A stretch of DNA of 64,000 bases from Actinotalea caeni. Its GTDB lineage: Bacteria > Actinomycetota > Actinomycetes > Actinomycetales > Beutenbergiaceae. This document shows positions 8,269-17,404 of the stretch, in pieces. A model generated the notes under the pieces. The model made no database searches. It worked only from the letters and a program-made list of their open reading frames with translations, and was not told the DNA's origin. The position numbers and the translations under genes are program-made. The stretch is taken from positions 124,001 to 188,000 of the forward strand of contig NZ_WNXX01000005.1 in assembly GCF_009733795.1 (NCBI RefSeq), read 5' to 3'. Positions within the stretch are counted from its first letter, which is position 1, and every line of letters starts with the position of its first letter.

Positions 8269-9047
8269 ACGGTCACCAGGTCCCGGATGCGCGCGAGCGT
8301 GGCCGGGCCGATGCCGGCGACGTCGATGAGCGCGTCGACGCTGGCGAACGGGCCGTGCGCGGTGCGGTGATCGACGATCCGACCCGCGAGGGCGGGGCCG
8401 ATGCCCGGCAGCGTCTCGAGCGTGGTGGTGTCGGCGGTGTTGACGTCGACCAGGCCGGCCTGCTGCGTCCCACCTGCGCCGCCAGGCTCGCCCCCGGCGA
8501 CGGGCACCGGCGGTGTCTCGCCCTCGGCGGGCACGTAGAGCTGCTGCCCGTCGGTCACCGGTGCCGCGAGGTTGAGCGCGTCGAGGTCGGCCGCGTCGGT
8601 GGCACCGCCAGCGGCCTCGAGGGCATCGGCCGCCCGGGAGCCGGCGGGGAGCTCGACGAGGCCGGGTGCGGCGACCGCACCGGCCACGTGCACGACGACG
8701 GCCCCCGGCTGCTCCTCCTGCATCGCCGCACCGTTCGCGCCGGCCGTCGGGCCGCCGGTCGGCTCCGCAGCGCCGGCAGCGGGCTGCGTGGTGGCCGGCG
8801 GCGCCGGGTCCGCCGTCGGCGCCTGCGGCGCGGCGGGCGCCGCGGTCCAGCTGAGGACGAGGACCGTGACGCCGGCGACCACGAGCACCAGCAGCACGGC
8901 GGCGACCCGCACCGCAGCACCGGTGCGGGTCGCCCATCGGCCCGTGCGGGTGTGGCGCGGAGCCGCCTCGGTCCCCGAGCCGCTCTCGGCGCCCTCGTAG
9001 GCCACGCGCAGGTACCGCTGCAGCCGGGCCGCCACCTGGTCGTGCAT
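8265..9047 (-). CDS. comEA: ComEA DNA-binding competence protein
   Basis: About 260 residues: a cytoplasmic N-terminus, one membrane helix (VAAVLLVLVVAGVTVLVL), a Pro/Ala/Thr-rich linker, a SLBB domain (VVVHVAGAVAAPGLVELP), then a C-terminal helix-hairpin-helix pair (VDVNTADTTTLETLPGIGP and the second GIGPATLARI). ComEA captures double-stranded DNA outside the membrane for ComEC. The ATG at 9047 is preferred over a GTG at 9071 because TAGCGT lies eight bases upstream, giving a leaderless mRNA; neither start has a Shine-Dalgarno. Overlaps comEC. Confidence 0.92.
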   Translation of the reverse strand: MHDQVAARLQRYLRVAYEGAESGSGTEAAPRHTRTGRWATRTGAAVRVAAVLLVLVVAGVTVLVLSWTAAPAAPQAPTADPAPPATTQPAAGAAEPTGGPTAGANGAAMQEEQPGAVVVHVAGAVAAPGLVELPAGSRAADALEAAGGATDAADLDALNLAAPVTDGQQLYVPAEGETPPVPVAGGEPGGAGGTQQAGLVDVNTADTTTLETLPGIGPALAGRIVDHRTAHGPFASVDALIDVAGIGPATLARIRDLVTV

Positions 9048-9055
9048 GGCGACCG

Positions 9056-9061
9056 ACGCTA
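9056..9061 (-). promoter_or_regulatory. -10 box TAGCGT for comEA
   Basis: TAGCGT reads leftward eight bases before the comEA ATG at 9047. The same hexamer precedes several other starts in the window. Confidence 0.5.
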
Positions 9062-9183
9062 GGGAGCGCACCGTCCGGCCGCGCTCCCGGTCCGGGGCTG
9101 CTGTGGACGGAGCGTCACCAGCGCGACCCTGTGGACGAGCACGCGCGTCGGCGACGCGTCGGCAACGCGCGTCGTCGTCTCAC

Positions 9184-9189
9184 TAGGCT
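9184..9189 (+). promoter_or_regulatory. -10 box TAGGCT, leaderless start
   Basis: TAGGCT lies six bases before the ATG at 9196, which lacks a Shine-Dalgarno, so the transcript is probably leaderless. Confidence 0.5.
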
Positions 9190-9195
9190 GCGGCC

Positions 9196-11148
9196 ATGAG
9201 CAACGAGGCAGAGCTCGCGGCGCTGCGTGCCGCAGCGGCACAGGCGGCCGCCGAGGCCGCGGAGGCGCGTGCGGCGGCAGCCCAGGCCGCGCTGGAGGCG
9301 GCGGAGGCCGCGGCGGCCGGCGGGGCACCGGCGGCGTCGGGCGAGCCTACCGAGCCCACCGATGACGCGGCCGAGCCGGCGACGACGCCCGCCGAGGCCG
9401 CGCCCGCCGACGACGCGAGCGACGCGCCGGCCGAGACCGGCACGGCGGAGGAGCCCGCGTCCCCGACCGCCGAGGCGAGCGACGCGACCACCGAGAGCAC
9501 GCCGTCGGTCGGCTCCGAGGTCCCAGGGCTGTCCGAGCACGCCGCCACGATCGCGGCCGGCTACGCCTTCGAGGGCGGCGTGCTGCCGCTCGGTGCGCTG
9601 ATCGAGGACGGCGAGCCGGTGCCGCAGGCCCAGATCGGCCTGCCGCTGGCGATGATGAACCGGCACGGCCTGGTCGCGGGCGCGACCGGTACCGGCAAGA
9701 CCCGCACGCTGCAGGGGATGGCCGAGGGGCTCAGCGCGGCCGGCGTCCCGGTGTTCCTCGCCGACATCAAGGGCGACCTCTCGGGGCTGGCGGTCGAGGG
9801 CGAGGGCAACGAGAAGCTGCTCGCCCGCACGCGCGCCCTCGGGCAGGACTGGACGCCGGCGAGCTTCCCGGTCGAGTTCTACTCGCTCGGCGGCCTCGGC
9901 CACGGCGTGCCGATCCGCACGACCGTCACCGACTTCGGCCCGCTGCTGCTGTCGAAGGTGCTCGGCCTCAACGACACCCAGGAGTCCTCGCTCGGCCTGA
10001 TCTTCCACTGGGCCGACACCCAGGGGCTGGCGCTGCTGGACCTCAAGGACCTGCAGTCGACGATCGCGTACCTCACCAGCGAGGACGGCAAGGACGAGCT
10101 CAAGGGCATCGGCGGCGTCTCGTCGGCGACTGCGGGGGTGATCCTGCGCGAGATCGTCGCCCTGCAGGCGCAGGGCGCCGACGTGTTCTTCGGCGAGCCG
10201 GCGTTCCGCACCACCGATCTGCTGCGGCTGGCGCCGGACGGCCGCGGCGTCATCTCGGCGCTCGAGCTGCCCGACGTGCAGGACCGCCCCGCGCTGTTCT
10301 CGACCTTCCTCATGTGGCTGCTGGCGGATCTGTTCGGCGACCTCCCCGAGGTCGGCGACGCCGAGAAGCCGAAGCTGGTCTTCTTCTTCGACGAGGCGCA
10401 CCTGCTGTTCAACGGGGCCTCGAAGGAGTTCCTCGCCCAGGTCGTGCAGACGGTCCGGCTGATCCGGTCCAAGGGCGTGGGCATCTTCTTCGTCACGCAG
10501 ACGCCGAAGGACGTGCCCGCCGACGTGCTCGCCCAGCTCGGCAACCGGGTGCAGCACGCGCTGCGCGCGTTCACGCCCGACGACGCCAAGGCGCTGCGGG
10601 CGACCGCCCGCACCTTCCCGACGTCGGACTACGACCTCGAGGAGGTGCTCACGAGCATGGGCACCGGCGAGGCGGTCGTCACCGTCCTCACCGAGAAGGG
10701 TGCGCCGACGCCGGTGGCGTGGACACGGCTGCGCGCACCGCAGGCCTCGATGGAGCCCGCCCCGGAGGCGACCCTGACGTCGATCATCGAGGCCTCCCCC
10801 GCCATGGCCGAGTACGGCACACCCGTCGACAACGTCAGCGCCTACGAGATGCTCGTGCGCCGCATCGACCAGGAGCGCGAGGCCCGCGAGGCCGCCGAGC
10901 GAGCCGAGGCCGCGGCCAAGGAGGCCGAGAAGGAACGCATCGCAGCCGAGAAGCGCGCCGCCAAGGAGGCGGAGGCGGCCGAGAAGGCGCGGCTCAAGGC
11001 CGAGGCAGCGGCGGCCGCCCGTGCCGCCAAGGAGGCGGAGCGCAGCGCCCGCAGCCGGCGCACCGCCCTCGACTCGTTGCTGCGCTCCGCAGGGTCGACG
11101 ATCGGTCGCGAGATCACGCGCTCGATCTTCGGCACCCGACGCCGCTGA
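9196..11148 (+). CDS. HerA-like ATPase, DUF853 family
   Basis: The 650-residue protein has an Ala/Glu coiled-coil N-terminus (1-45), an acidic Pro/Ala/Thr linker to about 100, then a P-loop domain with Walker A GATGTGKTRTL near residue 163 and Walker B KLVFFFDEAH near residue 395, matching the DUF853/HerA-like (YjgR) helicase family. The C-terminal 100 residues form a long charged Ala/Glu/Lys coiled coil ending in a basic tail. HerA-type ATPases translocate DNA with nucleases, but for the DUF853 branch the physiological role is unknown; no nuclease gene is adjacent. Confidence 0.88.
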   Translation: MSNEAELAALRAAAAQAAAEAAEARAAAAQAALEAAEAAAAGGAPAASGEPTEPTDDAAEPATTPAEAAPADDASDAPAETGTAEEPASPTAEASDATTESTPSVGSEVPGLSEHAATIAAGYAFEGGVLPLGALIEDGEPVPQAQIGLPLAMMNRHGLVAGATGTGKTRTLQGMAEGLSAAGVPVFLADIKGDLSGLAVEGEGNEKLLARTRALGQDWTPASFPVEFYSLGGLGHGVPIRTTVTDFGPLLLSKVLGLNDTQESSLGLIFHWADTQGLALLDLKDLQSTIAYLTSEDGKDELKGIGGVSSATAGVILREIVALQAQGADVFFGEPAFRTTDLLRLAPDGRGVISALELPDVQDRPALFSTFLMWLLADLFGDLPEVGDAEKPKLVFFFDEAHLLFNGASKEFLAQVVQTVRLIRSKGVGIFFVTQTPKDVPADVLAQLGNRVQHALRAFTPDDAKALRATARTFPTSDYDLEEVLTSMGTGEAVVTVLTEKGAPTPVAWTRLRAPQASMEPAPEATLTSIIEASPAMAEYGTPVDNVSAYEMLVRRIDQEREAREAAERAEAAAKEAEKERIAAEKRAAKEAEAAEKARLKAEAAAAARAAKEAERSARSRRTALDSLLRSAGSTIGREITRSIFGTRRR

Positions 11149-11175
11149 GCGGCGGTCCCGCACGACGGCGAGCGC

Positions 11176-11847
11176 TCAGTCGCCCGGCGGCTCCTCGAGC
11201 AGCGTGAGCACCGCGAGGAGGAGCAGCACCTGCGCGGGCACGTAGGTGCCGATGACGACGGCGGTCTGCACCGCCGTCGGGAGGTCGACGACGAACCGGC
11301 CGAGCCCGAGCGTGAGGTCGGAGACCATGAACAGCAGCCCGCCGAGCGCGCCGCGGCGACCGCCCGCCGTCGCGAGCACGGCCATGAGCGTGAGCGCGGC
11401 CGCGTAGACCACGACCGGGCCGGCCAGCACCGGCCCGGCGGCCGGGGCGACGACGGCGGCTCCCGCCACCCCGAGCAGCAGGTACGGCAGCGCGGCCGGT
11501 CCTCGGAGCGCGCTGCGCCGACGTGTCGGCCACAGCGCCACGAGGTAGCACAGGTGCGCGAGGAGGAAGCAGCCGAGCAGCAGCAGGAAGTCCGTGCCAC
11601 CGAGCACGTCGCCCTGCCAGGACAGCACGAGCCCGGCCAGCCACCAGCGGCCCCGGCGGCGGCGCGCCCCGCCCGCGAGCACGAGCCCGACCGCCAGCGG
11701 CGGCAGGTACAGCCACTGCGCGTAGCCGAGCCAGCCGACGTCGAAGGAGTCCGCGGCGATCTTCGCCACGCAGGCGAGCAGGCTGACCGCGACCGCCGCC
11801 CGGAGGGCCGCCGGCGCACCTGGGCGTCGGGTGGTGGTCGCCGTCAT
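11176..11847 (-). CDS. YhhN-family membrane protein
   Basis: A 223-residue protein with about eight hydrophobic helices and YhhN landmarks: LSWQGDVLGGTDFLLLLGCF, FLLAHLCYLVALW and GGLLFMVSDLTLGLGRF. Eukaryotic members hydrolyse the vinyl ether of lysoplasmalogens; bacterial substrate is not established. Start at ATG 11847 is preferred to one nine codons upstream because homology begins near it. Convergent with the HerA-like gene, 27 bases apart. Confidence 0.82.
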   Translation of the reverse strand: MTATTTRRPGAPAALRAAVAVSLLACVAKIAADSFDVGWLGYAQWLYLPPLAVGLVLAGGARRRRGRWWLAGLVLSWQGDVLGGTDFLLLLGCFLLAHLCYLVALWPTRRRSALRGPAALPYLLLGVAGAAVVAPAAGPVLAGPVVVYAAALTLMAVLATAGGRRGALGGLLFMVSDLTLGLGRFVVDLPTAVQTAVVIGTYVPAQVLLLLAVLTLLEEPPGD

Positions 11848-11947
11848 GCGCCGAGCATGCCCGACCGTCGCCACCTCCCGGGACCGTTCTCGACACGGCT
11901 CGCCGGAGCCGAGCAGGAATCGAGAAGCACCGGCACGCTCGGCTGCG

Positions 11948-11953
11948 TAGCGT
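11948..11953 (+). promoter_or_regulatory. -10 box TAGCGT upstream of the DUF1801 gene
   Basis: TAGCGT lies 49 bases before the ATG at 12003; a GAGGGAGG Shine-Dalgarno then serves the gene, so this transcript has a normal leader of about 40 nt. Confidence 0.45.
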
Positions 11954-12002
11954 CGTCGTCACCAGGCAGGGGGGACCCCTGGAACGAGAGGGAGGTTGCA
12001 CG

Positions 12003-12443
12003 ATGGCGCAGAAGACGACGGCCGACGGACTCAGCCAGGCGGAGCGCGAGGCGGTCAAGCAGCGCGCGAAGGAGCTGCGCGAGCAGGCGAAGGCCGGCAA
12101 GAACCGCGAGGCGGGCACCACAGCGGTGCGCGAGGCGATCGACAAGCTCGAGGGCACCGACAAGCAGATCGCCGAGGGCATGTACGCGGTCGTGAGCGAC
12201 GCCGCGCCCGACCTGGTGCCGAAGACCTACTACGGCATGCCCGGCTTCGCGAACGCCGACGGCAAGATGGTCGTGTTCGTGCAGCCCGCCGCGAAGTTCG
12301 GCACCCGGTACGCGACGCTCGGCTTCGAGCAGCCGGCCCACCTCGACGACGGCGACATGTGGGCGACCGCGCTCGCGATCACCGCGTGGACCGACGACGT
12401 CGAGCGTCGGGTGCGCGAGCTGGTCACCCGCGCCGTCTCCTGA
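12003..12443 (+). CDS. DUF1801 domain protein
   Basis: The 146-residue soluble protein has a charged helical N-terminus (about 1-50, Lys/Glu/Arg-rich) and a DUF1801 domain from about residue 60, with PKTYYGMPGFANADGKMVVFVQP. The family (YdhG/YjbR-like fold) includes small proteins called iron chaperones by homology; the biochemical role is not established. GAGGGAGG precedes the ATG. A second DUF1801 gene lies convergent 47 bases away, but the two share only the domain, not high identity. Confidence 0.82.
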   Translation: MAQKTTADGLSQAEREAVKQRAKELREQAKAGKNREAGTTAVREAIDKLEGTDKQIAEGMYAVVSDAAPDLVPKTYYGMPGFANADGKMVVFVQPAAKFGTRYATLGFEQPAHLDDGDMWATALAITAWTDDVERRVRELVTRAVS

Positions 12444-12459
12444 CGGCGGCGCCACCGCG

Positions 12460-12491
12460 AGCGGCGTCGCCCCGGCGTGGGTGACGCCGCT
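12460..12491. terminator. hairpin between convergent DUF1801 genes
   Basis: AGCGGCGTC at 12460-12468 pairs with GACGCCGCT at 12483-12491 across a 14-base loop. It lies in the 47-base gap between two convergent genes and has no T-run, as is usual for actinobacterial terminators. Confidence 0.55.
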
Positions 12492-12907
12492 CAGTCGTCG
12501 TCGGGGCGTGCGAAGGCGATCGCGACGAGCTCGCGGAGCACCGCCTGGTCGACGTCGGCCAGGCGCTTGACGTAGACGCAGCCGGCACCCTCGCTGTAGG
12601 AGCCGAGCGACGGCAGCCGCTGCTGCGCCTCCGGGCGGTCCTTGATGCCGTACGGGACCAGCGAGGTCGTGCGGGGCGAGAACGCGACCTTGGGCCAGTC
12701 GCCGTGGGTGCGCGGGTTGGTGGGCGAGCGGTAGTGGTAGCTGCCGTAGCCGATCATCGACGGCCCCCACATGACCGGTTCGACGCCGGTCACCTCGCTC
12801 ATCAGCGCCGCGAGCGCAACGCCGTCCTCGCGGCGCACGGCCGGGGTCACGCCGGCGAGGAAGTCGGTGACCGGCACGTCGGTGGGCCGGGTCGTGGGTT
12901 CAGCCAT
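12491..12907 (-). CDS. DUF1801 domain protein
   Basis: A 138-residue soluble protein beginning MAEPTTRPTDVPVTDFL with a DUF1801 domain (GVEPVMWGPSMIGYGSYHY, then KVAFSPRTTSLVPYGIK). Function is unknown. The ATG at 12907 is preceded at six bases by CATAGT, so the mRNA is probably leaderless. A much longer upstream reading to 13513 crosses the next gene antisense-like sequence and is rejected. Confidence 0.82.
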   Translation of the reverse strand: MAEPTTRPTDVPVTDFLAGVTPAVRREDGVALAALMSEVTGVEPVMWGPSMIGYGSYHYRSPTNPRTHGDWPKVAFSPRTTSLVPYGIKDRPEAQQRLPSLGSYSEGAGCVYVKRLADVDQAVLRELVAIAFARPDDD

Positions 12908-12954
12908 GCGCCCACTATGGACCCGGCCGCCGAAGGCGTCCACGCGCCGCCCGG

Positions 12955-13338
12955 TCACAACGGCTCGGGCTGCCGCCGGCCGATCCGGCCGAGGTGCGTG
13001 TGCTGGAAGTCCTCGAGCTTGAGCCCGTAGCCGAGGGCGCGGTCGACCGCGACGTGGAAGCCCCAGCACGCGGCCACCAGCGCGAGCCAGAGGACGTCGC
13101 GACCCGCCAGCTGCAGCACGAGGTAGAGCGCGATCGCGAGCGCCGGGCCCATGTAGCTGTGGGCCAGGTTGTAGGTGAGCGCACCCGTGCGGGGACCGCG
13201 CAGGTACCCGAGAGCGGACACGTCGACGAGAAGGAAGGTGGCGAGCAGCAGCCACCAGGGCTGCTGCGTGGCGACCATCGCGAGGACGATCGCCACGGCG
13301 AGCGCACCGTTCTCGACGCGCTGGATGGTGATGGTCAT
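12955..13338 (-). CDS. DUF4260 membrane protein
   Basis: A 127-residue protein with four hydrophobic segments and the DUF4260 pattern: LLLATFLLVDVSALGYL, YNLAHSYMGPALAIALY and a C-terminal GYGLKLEDFQHTHLGRIG. Function is unknown. Start at ATG 13338 has GGAG eight bases upstream; an ATG 20 codons earlier lacks one. Confidence 0.8.
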   Translation of the reverse strand: MTITIQRVENGALAVAIVLAMVATQQPWWLLLATFLLVDVSALGYLRGPRTGALTYNLAHSYMGPALAIALYLVLQLAGRDVLWLALVAACWGFHVAVDRALGYGLKLEDFQHTHLGRIGRRQPEPL

Positions 13339-13629
13339 GGGTGCTGCTCCTGCCTCGTGGTCCGCTGCGGCGGCCGTCGTCACGTCGGAGGTTCTCACGT
13401 GCTCCCCCTAGGTGCGTGACGCCACGGCGACGGAGATCGCGCCGGTCAAGTCTCAACTGTGGACGCCACCAACGAGGCCGCGCGGCAACTGAAATCGGTT
13501 GGAGGTCCGGCAATGCTGTGACGGGTCAGGCAGGCCAGCGATCCGATTCATGCGCGGAGGAACGCGGCCTGACATGCAGCGCGATCCCACCTCTGCGGTG
13601 CAGACTCGGCCGGGGCTCAGCCTGCGTCG
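13339..13629. other. non-coding boundary of the lower-GC block
   Basis: About 290 bases without a convincing gene. Base composition changes here: the minus-strand genes to the right use more A/T-ending codons than those to the left. No tRNA, integrase or clear direct repeat marks the junction, so the boundary is approximate. Confidence 0.4.
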
Positions 13630-14880
13630 TCACGCTCCGCGATCCCATGCCACGGAGACGCAGAGCCCCCCGCCCGGCTGCGGCTGGATGTCAAGGGTCG
13701 CACGGTGGGCCCTGGCGATGGCGTGGACGATGGACAGTCCGAGTCCGTACCCGTGCCCGTCCGCGTGCGAGGTGCGAACGCGGTCGAGACGCCGGAACGG
13801 TTCGAGCAGGGCGTCGACGGACTCCTCGGGGACGGTGTCTCCTGTGTTGGTGATCTTGAGCTCGACCATCCCGTTGCTGGTACTGGTGCTGATGTGCACG
13901 GAGCCGCCGGGGCGGTTGTAGCGGATCGCGTTGTCGAGCAGGTTTGCTATGAGGCGCTCGATCAGCCGGGGGTCGCCGACCACGGATGCGGGCGAGAGCT
14001 TGGCATCGAGCGTGAGGTTCTGTTGTTTCGCGGGCGATTGGCTGTGAGCCAGGCAGTCACGAACGAGGGAGGCGAGATCGATGGGTTCGGAGCTGCGGAC
14101 TCCGGCCTGTCCTCTCGCGAGAGTGAGTAGGGCGTCGATGATCTGCTCCTGCTGCGCGCCGGCCGCGAGCACGCGTTCGTGGGCGGCGCGAAGGGATTCG
14201 ATTGTGGCAGCTGGGTCGTCTAGGGCGACCTGGGCCACTGTGCGTTGCCGGGCGAGCGGTGTGCGGAGTTCGTGCGACGCGTTGGCGACGAAGATGCGTT
14301 GTGCCCGGAACGAGTCGTCCAATCGCGTGAGCAATCCGTCGATGGTGTCGCCGAGTTCGGTGAGCTCGTCTCGGGGGCCATCCAGGGAGAGGCGTTCGTC
14401 GAGGTTCTGAGCGGTGATACGTCGTGTCGTCGCCGTGATGGCGCGGAGAGGGCGCAGCGCTCTGGTGGCGACGATCCAGCCGAGCACGACCGAGACCAAC
14501 GTCATGATGCCCAGCGCGATCGCGGATTGGCCGAGCAGCGTGAGCATCCGCTGGGTGTGCTGCTGCGCCGCGCGGTCGCGAAACTCGGCGGGGTCGAGAC
14601 CCGGAGGCGTCAGCCCTGGGTCGTCGCCCGTCGTCTCCGGCTGACCGAGCGGCGGAGCACCGTCGAGGTCGACGTCGACGACCACCTCGGTGCCGTCGGG
14701 CTGGACAAGAGTGAGCGACTCCGATCGGGTCGTCTGGTCGACAAGACCATAGGTGATCGCGAGCATTGTCGCGCCGCAAGCCAGAAAGAGAACCGCGTAG
14801 AGCGCGGTGAGTCGCGCCCTGATCGGCAGTCGAAAGTGCCTCGACCGGGGACGTGGACGGCCGCGAGGTCCAGTCCTCAT
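13630..14880 (-). CDS. sensor histidine kinase
   Basis: A 416-residue kinase: membrane helices at about 22-44 and 118-140 enclose an extracytoplasmic sensor loop of about 75 residues, followed by HAMP, HisKA with phospho-acceptor His203 in FVANASHELRTPLAR, and HATPase with LLDNAIRYN and GHGYGLGLSIV. Its ATG overlaps the response-regulator stop (ATGA), so the two are co-expressed. It faces an efflux operon transcribed the other way, which it probably controls. The signal is unknown; envelope stress or an antimicrobial peptide would fit. GC content is lower than in neighbouring core genes. Confidence 0.93.
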   Translation of the reverse strand: MRTGPRGRPRPRSRHFRLPIRARLTALYAVLFLACGATMLAITYGLVDQTTRSESLTLVQPDGTEVVVDVDLDGAPPLGQPETTGDDPGLTPPGLDPAEFRDRAAQQHTQRMLTLLGQSAIALGIMTLVSVVLGWIVATRALRPLRAITATTRRITAQNLDERLSLDGPRDELTELGDTIDGLLTRLDDSFRAQRIFVANASHELRTPLARQRTVAQVALDDPAATIESLRAAHERVLAAGAQQEQIIDALLTLARGQAGVRSSEPIDLASLVRDCLAHSQSPAKQQNLTLDAKLSPASVVGDPRLIERLIANLLDNAIRYNRPGGSVHISTSTSNGMVELKITNTGDTVPEESVDALLEPFRRLDRVRTSHADGHGYGLGLSIVHAIARAHRATLDIQPQPGGGLCVSVAWDRGA

Positions 14881-15539
14881 GAGACGATCACCCGGTAGCC
14901 GGACCTTGCGACGGTCTCGATCACGGGTGGATCGCCGAGTTTGGCCCGCAGTCTGCTCACCGTGATCTTGACGGCGTTGGTGAAGGGATCGGCGTTCTCG
15001 TCCCAGACACGTTCGAGGAGCTCCTCGGCAGAGACCGTGCGTCCCCCTGCCGTTACCAGCAGCTCGAGCACGCCGAACTCCTTGGGTGTGAGATCTCGCG
15101 GTTGGTCGTGCCGAAAAGCTCGTCGCCTGGCGGTGTCGACGACCAAGTCGCCGACGCGCAGCGCCGGAGGGTGCGCAGGCTGGGAGCGCCGCGCCAGTGC
15201 GCCAATCCGGGTAACGAGGACCTCGAAATCGAATGGCTTGGCGAGGTAGTCGTCGGCGCCCAGATCCAGGCCGTCCACCAGGTCACCCGCGGAGCCCGCC
15301 GCCGTGAGCATGAGGATCCGACTGCGACCGCCTCTTTCCACCAGCCGCGCGCAGACATCGTCGCCATGCATGGAGGGTAAGTCTCTGTCTAGGACGATCA
15401 CGTCGTAGTCGTTCAGCTCGGCCCGTTCGAGACCCGAAGAGCCGTCGTAGGCGACGTCCACGGCCATGTTCCGACGCCGCAGCCCGATGGTCACGGCATC
15501 CGCCAACTCTGTGTCGTCGTCGATCACCAAGATCCGCAT
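14877..15539 (-). CDS. OmpR/PhoB-family response regulator
   Basis: A 220-residue regulator with a receiver domain (acidic pocket VIDDDTE, phospho-Asp51 in VLDRDLP, conserved Lys in YLAKPFDFEVL) and a winged-helix output domain (LTPKEFGVLELLV, VSRLRAKLG, ETVARSGYRVIV). The ATG at 15539 begins the receiver domain directly; a longer GTG/ATG reading to 15587 adds residues without homology. It is the first gene of the kinase operon and is divergent from the efflux operon, whose upstream region holds an 11-bp-spaced direct repeat typical of this family's targets. Confidence 0.93.
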   Translation of the reverse strand: MRILVIDDDTELADAVTIGLRRRNMAVDVAYDGSSGLERAELNDYDVIVLDRDLPSMHGDDVCARLVERGGRSRILMLTAAGSAGDLVDGLDLGADDYLAKPFDFEVLVTRIGALARRSQPAHPPALRVGDLVVDTARRRAFRHDQPRDLTPKEFGVLELLVTAGGRTVSAEELLERVWDENADPFTNAVKITVSRLRAKLGDPPVIETVARSGYRVIVS

Positions 15540-15560
15540 GCATCCAGGATGCGCCCGATC

Positions 15561-15578
15561 CGGTTTCGGAGCGGTTTC
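15561..15578. promoter_or_regulatory. direct-repeat site for the OmpR-type regulator
   Basis: CGGTTTC occurs at 15561-15567 and again at 15572-15578, an 11-bp period that places both half-sites on one face of the helix, as OmpR/PhoB dimers require. It lies 22 bases upstream of the regulator ATG and about 115 bases before the efflux operon. Confidence 0.5.
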
Positions 15579-15692
15579 ACCACCCATGTGTAGAAGCCCA
15601 GAAGACCCAACGCGGTCCCGCGCAGCGATACCTCCCCGAAACCACGGCGGTCCTAGAAACGGAGCATCACCGAACCGAAAGGACTCACCGAC

Positions 15693-16271
15693 ATGACCAG
15701 ATCAACATCGCCGGCACGGACGCGGGCGCAAGCGCGCGGCGCAGTCTTGGCCGCATTGACCGTTGCTCTTCTTCTCACCGGGTGCGCGCCAGACAGCGGA
15801 TCACCGTCGGGTGACGACTCCGCAGGGGGAAGCACTCCAGCTGGAGCCGCAGACGCAGTGGCCTACGCGCAGTGCATGCGCGACAATGGCGTTCCCGGCT
15901 TCCCCGACCCGGACTCGGACGGCGGGTTCGACGTCGTCGCGGACGAACTCGGGGTCCCGATCGACTCGGACCAGTACCGGGACGCGGAGCAGACCTGTGC
16001 ACCGCTGCTGCCTACCCAGGGTTCCCACGTGCAGGACGAGGACTACCAGGCTGTGCTGCGGTACGCGCAGTGCATGCGCGATGAGGGCGTTCCCGGCTAC
16101 CCGGACCCGCCGGCACCGGCACAGGGACCGGACACCCAGCGCGGGGACAGTGGTGACGGCGCCGCCATCGACCGCAACTCCCCGCAATTCCAGGCCGCAC
16201 ACGAAGCCTGCAAGAGCCTGTTGCCCGGTGGTGGCGAGGAGCCGGGCATGACGGAAGGGAACGCACCGTGA
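15693..16271 (+). CDS. lipoprotein with duplicated Cys-containing repeat
   Basis: A 192-residue lipoprotein: signal peptide with lipobox LLLTGC (Cys about residue 31). The mature part contains two copies of one module: [19 protein letters not shown] with a second Cys in TCAPLLP, and [16 protein letters not shown] followed by ACKSLLP. No enzymatic motif is seen. This protein type often accompanies HlyD/MacB efflux operons in actinobacteria, but its role is unknown; the two Cys pairs may form disulfides or bind metal. AAAGGA precedes the ATG, and its stop overlaps the next gene. Confidence 0.8.
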   Translation: MTRSTSPARTRAQARGAVLAALTVALLLTGCAPDSGSPSGDDSAGGSTPAGAADAVAYAQCMRDNGVPGFPDPDSDGGFDVVADELGVPIDSDQYRDAEQTCAPLLPTQGSHVQDEDYQAVLRYAQCMRDEGVPGYPDPPAPAQGPDTQRGDSGDGAAIDRNSPQFQAAHEACKSLLPGGGEEPGMTEGNAP

Positions 16272-17404
16272 CCACGACGGATGTGCCCCCTCCCGCGGAC
16301 GATCTGGTGGTTCCGGAGCGGTCTCGCGGCACCCGCCGCCGGCGCCGGATCATCGTGGCAGCAGCCGTCATCGTCGTCCTCGCCATCGGCGGCGGTGTCC
16401 TCGCCGCAACCCTCTGGCATCGGTCGAGCCCCGCCCCGGCGGCTTCCGCCCCCGCACCCGCGACAGCAGCAGTCGAACGTCGGACCATCGCCGCACAACA
16501 GCAGGTCAGCGGGACCCTTGGCTATGCGGGCGATCTCGATGTGATCGGTCAGCTGTCCGGAACGATCACCGCGCTCCCGACGCCCGGCACCGTCATCGAA
16601 CCGGGCGGCATCTTGTATCGCGTCGACGGCAAACCGGTCGTCCTCCTCGCAGGCGACACCCCGGCCTGGCGCGCATTCGAGTGGGGAACAACCGGAGTCG
16701 ACGCCCAGCAACTGAACGCGGCCCTGGTCGAACTCGGCTATGCCGACGGCCTCGACATCGACCCCGAATGCGACGAGATCACCTGGCGCAGCCAGCAAGC
16801 CATCAAGAGATTCCAAGCGGCCTTCGGATTGCGAGAGTCGGGATCGCTCGACTTCGGACAAGTGGTGTTCCTGCCCAGCGCCGTGCGCGTCACGGCGACC
16901 CCGTTGACCCTCGGCGCGCCCGCCGGGGCAGGGCAGACCGTCATCGAGGGAACCTCCACCACGCCGCAGGTCGAGGCCGAAGTACCCGTCTCGCTCCTTG
17001 CTCACGTCAAAGTGGGCGATGCCGTGGCCGTCACTCTGCCCGACCTCACCACTGCATCCGGCACTGTCACCGACGTCGGCGCGGTCGCCACCCAACAGGA
17101 GAGCGGCTCCGCAACCGTCCCGGTGCGCGCGGCCCTCACAGATCCGGGCACCGCCTCCGGCCTGGACCAGGCACCGGTGCTCGTCGCGATCACGACCGAG
17201 ACCGTCGAGGACGTGCTGACCGTCCCGGTCACCGCACTTCTCGCTCTCTCGGGCGGCGAGTACGCGGTCGAAGTGCTCGAAACCGGCGGCGACAGTCACC
17301 TTGTCACCGTCGAGCTCGGCCTGTTCGACAGCGCCGGCGGACTCGTCCAAGTCTCCGGCGACGGCCTTCGCGCTGGCCAGCGAGTCGTGGTGCCTGCAGC
17401 ATGA
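16268..17404 (+). CDS. periplasmic-adaptor (HlyD-like) protein with peptidoglycan-binding domain
   Basis: A 378-residue membrane-anchored protein: one helix at about 27-47 ([19 protein letters not shown]), a first barrel-sandwich half, then a peptidoglycan-binding-type insertion ([28 protein letters not shown]), then the second half with beta-barrel segments to residue 378. Such proteins link the ABC permease to the cell wall side. GTG start overlaps the lipoprotein stop, and its own stop overlaps the ATPase start (ATGA), giving a tightly coupled operon. Confidence 0.88.
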   Translation: MTTTDVPPPADDLVVPERSRGTRRRRRIIVAAAVIVVLAIGGGVLAATLWHRSSPAPAASAPAPATAAVERRTIAAQQQVSGTLGYAGDLDVIGQLSGTITALPTPGTVIEPGGILYRVDGKPVVLLAGDTPAWRAFEWGTTGVDAQQLNAALVELGYADGLDIDPECDEITWRSQQAIKRFQAAFGLRESGSLDFGQVVFLPSAVRVTATPLTLGAPAGAGQTVIEGTSTTPQVEAEVPVSLLAHVKVGDAVAVTLPDLTTASGTVTDVGAVATQQESGSATVPVRAALTDPGTASGLDQAPVLVAITTETVEDVLTVPVTALLALSGGEYAVEVLETGGDSHLVTVELGLFDSAGGLVQVSGDGLRAGQRVVVPAA

